This document shows positions 5,765-10,824 of a stretch of DNA of 20,791 nt, piece by piece (position 1 is the first letter of the stretch; each line of letters begins with the position of its first letter). The notes below the pieces were generated by a model. The model was given only the letters and a program-made list of their open reading frames with translations, did not search any database and was not told the DNA's origin. This DNA comes from a virus. A program made the position numbers and the translations under genes. The stretch lies in IMG/VR virus record IMGVR_UViG_3300042345_000306, positions 1 to 20,791 of that record; one strand, 5' to 3'.

Positions 5765-6016
5765 TTAATTATTTAAATTTTCAATTAATATATCTGCAAT
5801 TAAAATTGAATTTTTAACAAGATTCTCTATATGTAATTTATCATTAATTTGAATTTTATCATTTGATAATAAACCCTGTATTGCTTTGGATGCAAAATAT
5901 TCCCTTTTGCTTAATCCTTTTTCAATATTTTTAATATATCTATTATTAGCTAAGTGATGCAATGTATCAACTTCATATTCAGAAGGAAAAGCATGGTTTT
6001 TATTAATATTTGCCAT
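5765..6016 (-). CDS. Conserved small phage protein, function unknown
   Basis: The protein has 83 residues, with a polar N-terminus (MANINKNHAFPSEYEVDTL) and a helical body. The body includes REYFASKAIQGLLSND (38-53) and a C-terminal helix NLVKNSILIADILIENL. The pattern of YFA..A.QGLL followed by IADxLI..L is shared by many short phage proteins near replication genes; no function is known to me. It starts 2 nt after the ERF gene stop. Confidence 0.75.
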   Translation of the reverse strand: MANINKNHAFPSEYEVDTLHHLANNRYIKNIEKGLSKREYFASKAIQGLLSNDKIQINDKLHIENLVKNSILIADILIENLNN

Positions 6017-6018
6017 AA

Positions 6019-6708
6019 TTATTTGATTGTTAATTCTGATTTTCTGTGATTAAATAATTGCTGAATTTCTTTATTGGTTTTTGCCTCATCGGTTAATTTT
6101 TCCCAAATGCCCTTTAATTCACCAATTGCAATCACACTTTTAACATCTGCAATCAATTCTTTGAACTCAATATCGAATTGCGATGGCGCAGGGATTGCAC
6201 CTTTGGCCTGTGGCCTTGATGCTTTGGCCTGTGGCTTTGTTTGAATCTCGTTGCTATGGATTGCATCGGTGTCATCAATATCGCCTGTTGGAACTAAAAA
6301 TGAATACAACAATGCATATTTTAACGCATACGTTGTTGCTTTGCCTGCGCCTTTGTCCTGCGGATCAACTCCGTGACCATATCCGCATATTTCCTGACTT
6401 TCACCGCTTTCGTGCATCAATAAAAACGTTGAATATACCTCCGTAAATACTGACTGCTTTGCCTTCATTTTGCCGTTGTAATCCAATTCATCCCAACGTT
6501 CAATTTTAATTGTTGGTGTGATGCCAATCGGTAAAATGCATAATCCATTTTTTGCCATTGATTGGCCAATGATTTTTTTGACCTCTTTATCTGGAACACC
6601 TTTGTATGCCATTTGCCCTGTGCCAATAGTCATTGATTTTTCAATCCCTTTGACATCGTTCATCACGTTAATGATTGCTTTAATTAGATTTGATTTCTGA
6701 TTCATCAT
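6019..6708 (-). CDS. erf: ERF-family ssDNA annealing protein
   Basis: The protein has 229 residues. The ERF core spans about 1-148 and shows the hallmark GYGHGVDPQDKGAGKATTYALKYALLYSFLVPTG (109-142), followed by an acidic DIDDTD. ERF proteins anneal complementary single strands during phage recombination and genome circularisation. A flexible linker with the repeat PQAKASRPQAKG (about 159-170) leads to a helical C-terminal domain (178-229), as in other two-part ERF proteins. The start is the first of two adjacent ATG codons (6708 or 6705), and the gene overlaps the upstream ORF by 29 nt. SSB-like, VRR-NUC and coiled-coil genes downstream complete a recombination module. Confidence 0.9.
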   Translation of the reverse strand: MMNQKSNLIKAIINVMNDVKGIEKSMTIGTGQMAYKGVPDKEVKKIIGQSMAKNGLCILPIGITPTIKIERWDELDYNGKMKAKQSVFTEVYSTFLLMHESGESQEICGYGHGVDPQDKGAGKATTYALKYALLYSFLVPTGDIDDTDAIHSNEIQTKPQAKASRPQAKGAIPAPSQFDIEFKELIADVKSVIAIGELKGIWEKLTDEAKTNKEIQQLFNHRKSELTIK

Positions 6709-6889
6709 ACATTTGTTTAGATATTCTATTGATTGCCTCCCACATTAGGGGATAATTTAATTTTCTTGAAATGGCCATCTGCACATTGTGCGATTCCCAT
6801 TTGTCTTTGCGTGGTGGCAGAATCCCTCGTTTGTTCAAATCATCTGCCACCTTTTGGTGCAATTCACCGTGATTAATTTTTACCCTCAT
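6680..6889 (-). CDS. Small hypothetical protein with recombinase-like helix motif
   Basis: The protein has 69 residues and is basic. VADDLNKRGILPPRKDKWESHNVQMAI (14-40) resembles the element of serine recombinases in which a helix with LNxxGIxxPR is followed by W and a V..I helix. That suggests a small helix-turn-helix-like DNA-binding protein, not a full recombinase, since no catalytic domain is present. It overlaps the neighbours on both sides (17 and 29 nt). The start ATG at 6889 follows GAAAAAAGAT. Confidence 0.65.
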   Translation of the reverse strand: MRVKINHGELHQKVADDLNKRGILPPRKDKWESHNVQMAISRKLNYPLMWEAINRISKQMYDESEIKSN

Positions 6890-7061
6890 ATCTTTTTTCT
6901 AACATTTCCTGCATTGATTCAAATTCCTCAATGCCTATTTCTTTACCGCCATAATTGGCCATTTCATTCTGTATGTATTTGCCCAACTCATCTGTGTTGG
7001 CAAAATCTTTTGTCACGGTGTAATACCCTGAACTATCTTTGAATGTGATTTTGTAGATCAT
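6873..7061 (-). CDS. Small hypothetical protein (62 aa)
   Basis: The protein has 62 residues. A strand pair (MIYKITFKDSSGYYTVTKDF) is followed by helices with ELGKYIQNEMANYGG and FESMQEMLEKRYEGK, so a small beta-beta-alpha fold is likely. No metal site or membrane segment is visible and I do not recognise the family. It starts 11 nt after the stop of the 36-residue membrane peptide and overlaps the next gene. Confidence 0.65.
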   Translation of the reverse strand: MIYKITFKDSSGYYTVTKDFANTDELGKYIQNEMANYGGKEIGIEEFESMQEMLEKRYEGKN

Positions 7062-7072
7062 TGCCGTAGTGA

Positions 7073-7183
7073 TTAAATGTTTCCAACGATGTACATAAGT
7101 TTCACACAGATTGCAATGGCTGTTAAAACGATAACTAAACCTGCAATATCATTTTTGTCAATTGTTTTTAATAGATTCCACAT
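7073..7183 (-). CDS. 36-residue membrane peptide
   Basis: The ORF encodes MWNLLKTIDKNDIAG, then one hydrophobic helix (LVIVLTAIAICVKLMYIV, about 16-33) and a short end. The ATG at 7183 is preceded by TTTAAACAACAACAAT, nearly the same leader as for the genes at 7482 and 4469, which strongly supports translation. It is the first gene after the terminator hairpin at 7204-7221. A second peptide of the same length and layout is at 4577-4687. The function is unknown. Confidence 0.65.
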   Translation of the reverse strand: MWNLLKTIDKNDIAGLVIVLTAIAICVKLMYIVGNI

Positions 7184-7196
7184 ATTGTTGTTGTTT

Positions 7197-7221
7197 AAAA
7201 ATTGCCGGGAATCCGCCCGGC
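7197..7221 (-). terminator. Intrinsic terminator
   Basis: On the minus strand GCCGGG-cggatt-CCCGGC (7221-7204) forms a GC-rich 6-bp stem, followed by AATTTTT. It lies 6 nt after the stop of the zinc-site protein gene. The genes downstream have no obvious own promoter, so it may be partial or subject to readthrough. Confidence 0.75.
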
Positions 7222-7227
7222 ACGGTG

Positions 7228-7482
7228 TTAAAATTTAAATATAAAATTTGATGGTAATCGTTTGCAACAATCGTTTCCAATTGGGAAAAATCCCTGTGAA
7301 TCTTCGTGATCCATAACGTTTGTAAAATGACTACTTGTTAAATAATGAACATATTTTGTTTTCTCTGTAATGTTTACCGGTCTTTCACAAATAATGCAAG
7401 GTTCCTGATTTTTTTTAAAATTGAAATGCTTATCTGTTGGTGTTTGATAATCATCTACATTTAATTTGATTACATTTTCCAT
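7228..7482 (-). CDS. Small probable zinc-binding protein, first gene after the early promoter
   Basis: The protein has 84 residues, starting MENVIKLNVDDYQTP. It has CIICERPV (CxxC), then a central KYVHYLTSSHF with histidines, and a C-terminal GFFPIGNDCCKRLP with a Cys pair. This arrangement suggests one zinc-ribbon-like site. Similar short phage proteins with PIGNDC near the end exist; their role is unknown to me. The open frame continues to a TTG at 7551, but that codon falls on the -33 promoter element. The ATG at 7482 has the A-rich leader TTTAAACAACAAAAAA, so I use it. Because it is promoter-proximal it is probably made early. Confidence 0.75.
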   Translation of the reverse strand: MENVIKLNVDDYQTPTDKHFNFKKNQEPCIICERPVNITEKTKYVHYLTSSHFTNVMDHEDSQGFFPIGNDCCKRLPSNFIFKF

Positions 7483-7521
7483 TTTTTTGTTGTTTAAATG
7501 TTTTGTTGTTGTTTGTTGATG

Positions 7522-7551
7522 TAAACATATAACCTTTATTTTACATTTCAA
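7522..7551 (-). promoter_or_regulatory. Bacteroidetes-type promoter of the early operon
   Basis: The minus strand has TTG at 7551-7549, exactly 19 nt, then TATGTTTA at 7529-7522. This matches the TTG-N19-TAnnTTTG consensus with one difference in the last base. It predicts transcription from about 7517 and a leader of some 35 nt, rich in CAACAA, before the ATG at 7482. Confidence 0.65.
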
Positions 7552-7565
7552 ACAATTTCAAACAA
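7546..7565. repeat. Tandem 10-bp direct repeat on the early promoter
   Basis: TTTCAAACAA occurs twice without a gap on the plus strand (7546-7555 and 7556-7565). The first copy covers the -33 element. A 10-bp period places both copies on nearly one face of the helix, as expected for cooperative protein binding. Confidence 0.6.
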
Positions 7566-7608
7566 AATAAATCAAAAAAATATCAATTATTTATTTAACG
7601 GTCAAAAA

Positions 7609-7643
7609 ATAGGTAAAAAATAGGTTACCTATTAAAAACCTAT
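7609..7643. promoter_or_regulatory. Symmetric array of four ATAGGT half-sites (candidate operator)
   Basis: ATAGGT occurs at 7609-7614 and 7620-7625, and its complement ACCTAT at 7627-7632 and 7638-7643. The array is mirror-symmetric around 7626. Each outer half-site is 11 bp from its inner neighbour and the inner pair is separated by one base. The spacers are pure A or nearly so. It lies about 60 bp upstream of the early promoter and downstream of a terminator, so it is most likely a repressor or activator site; origin-type binding is an alternative. Confidence 0.6.
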
Positions 7644-7660
7644 TAAAAAAATAGTGTAAT

Positions 7661-7692
7661 AAAAAAGGGCAAACCCATTGGATCTGCCCTTT
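7661..7692 (-). terminator. Intrinsic terminator of the phosphoesterase gene
   Basis: The minus strand has AAAGGGCA (7692-7685), a 13-nt loop and TGCCCTTT (7671-7664), continuing into a TTTTTT run. It lies 49 nt after the stop of the metallophosphoesterase gene and before the early control region. Confidence 0.8.
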
Positions 7693-7740
7693 CTAAACAA
7701 CAACTGTATGAATCATTAAACCTTTACTACCGATGCAAAA

Positions 7741-8751
7741 CTACACAATTTTCCCATCTTTTATCATTATATTTTCAACCTTTGCTTTTCCATCGGTTAT
7801 CATTACTAATGCAAACCCGTGATTGTGCTGGGCAAAAGGATAATATTTTGGGGATAATTGTGTCAAACATCCTGTGGAATACGTGTGGATGTATTCTTTA
7901 AAACCTGTCTTTTTGGTGGTATTTGTTGTCCTGTGTACGTGTCCAATCAACGTATTGCAGAATGTTTTATTAAACGTGCTTTGTGATGGATTTATTCCAC
8001 CTGCCATCAATTCGTGACCGTGACACACTAACAAATCGCCCATTTCCATTCCCTGCCAATCAGGAACATATTTAATGTCTAACACATCCAATCTAAAAAA
8101 TTGCTCAAATTGCAATTCGTGCAACTGCGCAAATTCTTCTGCCTGTTGGTTAATATATCTTTGATGCCTGTTTTCGTGATTGCCTGCCTTAAAATAAATC
8201 GGGATTGTTGGAAATATACCACGCAATGTTTGCAGGAAATTACGGCACATTTCTACTTCCTTTGGATAATCCCTAAGATCGGGATCACGTTCGTGTCTGC
8301 TGATGGAATATTGGTCAAAAGTGTCTCCATTCAGATACAAGCAATCAATTTTTTGTTCCTTTAAATACTTAATTGCGCACACAACTGCTTCAACCGAATG
8401 AAACGGCACGTGAATGTCCGATAATATGCCGATTTTCTTTAAATGATCAGGCAATCGTGCTGATTTGTATTCTTTACCAATTGATTCCTCAATTCCAAAA
8501 TTTTCTAATTCGAAAAATGTTGTGGATTCGATTTGTGCTTTTGGTAAATCAGCCAATGTTTTTTCAGCCCTTACACGTGACAAGATATTGTACCGGCTCA
8601 TCATTTTTCTCATCTGCTTTGCATCTACATAACCATACGTTTCGTGGTATTTTTCCGAAAAATGTTTCATTGATAATGGCGATGAAAAAAAATGATCCTT
8701 GATTTGATCGTGTTTTAAACCCATTTGTAGTTTTTTTTCAAAATTAGCCAT
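7741..8751 (-). CDS. Calcineurin-like metallophosphoesterase
   Basis: The protein has 336 residues. Residues 107-290 contain the full metallophosphoesterase motif set: SDIH (D112, H114), NGD (D143), GNHE (N191, H192), CHGH (H244, H246) and GHVH (H271, H273). All dimetal ligands are present, so it should be an active phosphatase, phosphodiesterase or nuclease; the substrate cannot be read from the sequence. Residues 1-100 are an extra, basic, helical N-terminal region that may bind nucleic acid or a partner (for example YVDAKQMRKMMSRYNI). The gene stands alone between two terminators, between the tail genes and the early control region. A perfect 10-bp palindrome, ACTAATTAGT, lies just before the ATG. 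Possible roles are DNA processing or removal of a host signalling nucleotide; both are inference. Confidence 0.9.
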   Translation of the reverse strand: MANFEKKLQMGLKHDQIKDHFFSSPLSMKHFSEKYHETYGYVDAKQMRKMMSRYNILSRVRAEKTLADLPKAQIESTTFFELENFGIEESIGKEYKSARLPDHLKKIGILSDIHVPFHSVEAVVCAIKYLKEQKIDCLYLNGDTFDQYSISRHERDPDLRDYPKEVEMCRNFLQTLRGIFPTIPIYFKAGNHENRHQRYINQQAEEFAQLHELQFEQFFRLDVLDIKYVPDWQGMEMGDLLVCHGHELMAGGINPSQSTFNKTFCNTLIGHVHRTTNTTKKTGFKEYIHTYSTGCLTQLSPKYYPFAQHNHGFALVMITDGKAKVENIMIKDGKIV

Positions 8752-8754
8752 TTA

Positions 8755-8764
8755 ACTAATTAGT
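8755..8764. promoter_or_regulatory. 10-bp palindrome before the phosphoesterase gene
   Basis: ACTAATTAGT is perfectly self-complementary and ends 4 nt upstream of the ATG. It could be a dimeric regulator site or chance in A+T-rich DNA. Confidence 0.3.
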
Positions 8765-8782
8765 AAAACCGACAAATAAAAC

Positions 8783-8812
8783 AAAAATGGCCGTAGATAA
8801 TTCTACGACCAT
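8783..8812 (-). terminator. Intrinsic terminator of the tail operon
   Basis: The minus strand has ATGGTCGTAGA (8812-8802), a 4-nt loop and TCTACGGCCAT (8797-8787), an 11-bp stem with one T-G wobble, then TTTTTG. The same bases on the plus strand would give a C-A mismatch, so the structure is better as minus-strand RNA. Confidence 0.8.
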
Positions 8813-8832
8813 TCTGCATTCAACCTAATCAA

Positions 8833-8862
8833 CATCCGATTCACCCATAAGATGAACGGATG
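8833..8862 (-). other. Stable hairpin in the 3' untranslated region of the hub gene
   Basis: The minus strand pairs CATCCGTTCATC with GGTGAA-T-CGGATG: 12 bp, one bulged T, one T-G wobble and a 5-nt loop TTATG. It lies between the hub-protein stop and the terminator and has no U tract of its own. It may protect the 3' end or be the 5' hairpin of a small RNA ending at the terminator. Confidence 0.5.
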
Positions 8863-8890
8863 CGCACTACCAAACCTATGAAAAACAAAA

Positions 8891-10822
8891 TTATTCCTGA
8901 TACGATACCCTGTAATTGCTTGCCACATCCGTGTAATTATTCGGTATATGGAATTGACAAGTATATATGTTTGATTTTAATTGAACACGTATTGAATCAA
9001 CAATTGCCGAATCTGTTTCGGTTAATGTGTCAAATTTGATCCATAATTTATGTGCCATTGACATCACACCAAAATCATCCATGTTGTACAAATCGCCTTC
9101 ATATTGCATTGAATATTGCCTAAAATCATTCAATCTTTGCTGTGTGACTATTTGTTCCAAAAATAAACCATTAGCATCCTGCGCACGTTTGAATGAATTA
9201 TTATCCGTAAATGCACCCGAAAATACAACTGAATCAACATCGGCCTGGACAACATCTTTATGCTCCATCACATCGGATGTCACAAATGTGCCTGATTGTT
9301 CCCTGATAAAATATGCCTCTTTGTAAACGTTTTGTTCTTTGTCAATATTACGTACCGCACAATTGTCCAAATACACACCTGTGTACGATCCGGTTGCGTT
9401 TACATAAGGTAATGCAAACCCCAATTGAATTTGTCCCGGTTCTGGTGCTTCTTTTGCCGTAAATTTGAATGATTCAAATGTACCTGCCCCAACTACCGCC
9501 GTTTCATTCCATAGTACCGATCCGGGTGATGTACCCCATGTTTTATTTGTTTCACTCCAATATTGATAAACTCCCGGAGAATATTCGATCCGCAAATACC
9601 ATGGCAATCTGTTGTCGCTTCCGCCTTTGTCTATATTTACCGAAAACAAAACCTGATATTGATTGCCTTTGATGGCATTTGCTGCCCCTGTGCTAAACAA
9701 TTTTGTTTGATATACACCCAATGCACTTGTGCCTGTGAATTTGATCGCCTTACGGCCTGCAAATGCGTTTGATTCAAATGTTCCAACTGCACCGAATGTG
9801 GTATCCCAATTTTCGTAACCAAATTCAAACGATGCATTTAGGTTTAAATCAACCTGTTGTTGTGAAATGTCCACAATTTCCTGATATTTTTTAACCGGTC
9901 TGCGTGGTGTTCTGAATAGGTTTTGGCCAATCGGTTGCATATTGGTTGGCACAATTTTCAGCATATTAGTTGTCACCGTTGATTGCTCAACCCCAGATGC
10001 ATTATAAATCCAATATTTGATTTCCTCTGATCCACCATTTAAAAATGCTTGTTTGGCTGTTAAAATACCCGATCCCGTGTATGTTCCTGCTTGGATTCCT
10101 GCAATGATTCGTTGATCACCATACGATGAATTGTTCACAATATACCAACGGCCAAACGATTGAAATAAACGGCAATTGAATCCAAGTAAAATTGAACGCA
10201 ATGTCATTTTTGCATCGTTGATGATATAATAATCGTGATAAAATCCGACCTTTTTGATTGTCACCTGATCAAACACGTTTTTCCAAGCAGAATCGGTTGC
10301 AATCCTTAAATCATTGCTAATGTAAATGTCATAATCCAACCCTAAATTGGTTAATGCATTCCACATAAATTTCCACAGGGTTGGATTATCTACATTAACT
10401 GCAGGCATCCACGTATCAAATCCATCTAATTGACCTAAATTGTCTGTGGCTGTGATTGATAATGAATATGGTGTAGAAACCAATGCCTGTGAATATAAAT
10501 CGTTTACAACCCAACCAGACCAATATGTTCCCCAATTGCCTGCCGATGATTCGTAATAAATCACGACTTTGTATTCACGTTCATCATACAAATAAAAGTC
10601 ATCATAGGTCACATCATCTGTCACCAATAAATTCAATGTGCATAATGATCCAATTAATGGCTCGTACAAATCTTCCTCAGCCTTCCACTCAATTTCAACC
10701 GGCTCACCTGTTCCAATCATTGGTAAAACCTCACCGGTGTACCCATTTTTGAAAATCTCAACCTTTCGTTTGTTGCCTTTTATGTCGGCAAATTCCAAAC
10801 GATATTTCACACCGTATGCCAT
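8891..10822 (-). CDS. Distal tail / tail hub-like protein with carbohydrate-binding-like insert
   Basis: The protein has 643 residues and follows directly after the tape measure gene, the usual position of distal tail and hub proteins. Residues 1-135 show the pattern seen in Bacteroidetes phage tail proteins: IGTGEPVEIEWKAEEDLYEPLIGS, then YDEREYKVVIYY, GNWGTYWSGWVVNDLY and PYSLSITATDNLGQL. About residues 328-492 look like a jelly-roll carbohydrate-binding insert (NASFEFGYENW, IKFTGTS, WYLRIEYSPG, GVYLDNCAV). Such inserts often help attach to host glycans. The C-terminal part (500-643) is beta-rich. The start lies 2 nt after the tape measure stop. The structural role is supported by position; the exact component is inferred. 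Confidence 0.75.
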   Translation of the reverse strand: MAYGVKYRLEFADIKGNKRKVEIFKNGYTGEVLPMIGTGEPVEIEWKAEEDLYEPLIGSLCTLNLLVTDDVTYDDFYLYDEREYKVVIYYESSAGNWGTYWSGWVVNDLYSQALVSTPYSLSITATDNLGQLDGFDTWMPAVNVDNPTLWKFMWNALTNLGLDYDIYISNDLRIATDSAWKNVFDQVTIKKVGFYHDYYIINDAKMTLRSILLGFNCRLFQSFGRWYIVNNSSYGDQRIIAGIQAGTYTGSGILTAKQAFLNGGSEEIKYWIYNASGVEQSTVTTNMLKIVPTNMQPIGQNLFRTPRRPVKKYQEIVDISQQQVDLNLNASFEFGYENWDTTFGAVGTFESNAFAGRKAIKFTGTSALGVYQTKLFSTGAANAIKGNQYQVLFSVNIDKGGSDNRLPWYLRIEYSPGVYQYWSETNKTWGTSPGSVLWNETAVVGAGTFESFKFTAKEAPEPGQIQLGFALPYVNATGSYTGVYLDNCAVRNIDKEQNVYKEAYFIREQSGTFVTSDVMEHKDVVQADVDSVVFSGAFTDNNSFKRAQDANGLFLEQIVTQQRLNDFRQYSMQYEGDLYNMDDFGVMSMAHKLWIKFDTLTETDSAIVDSIRVQLKSNIYTCQFHIPNNYTDVASNYRVSYQE

Positions 10823-10824
10823 AA

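Noticed and set aside
7483-7551. Upstream extension of the zinc-site protein from a TTG start
   Set aside because: The extension covers the promoter -33 and -7 elements and has no leader; the ATG at 7482 has one.
7693-7715. Plus-strand TAAACAACAACTGTATG, similar to the leaders used on the minus strand
   Set aside because: The ATG is followed by only two codons before a stop; no gene follows on this strand.
8828-8885. tRNA-like segment: a 5-bp stem with a 7-nt loop CTTATGG that would give anticodon TAT
   Set aside because: No matching D stem, T arm or acceptor stem can be found around it; the long 12-bp hairpin explains the pairing better.
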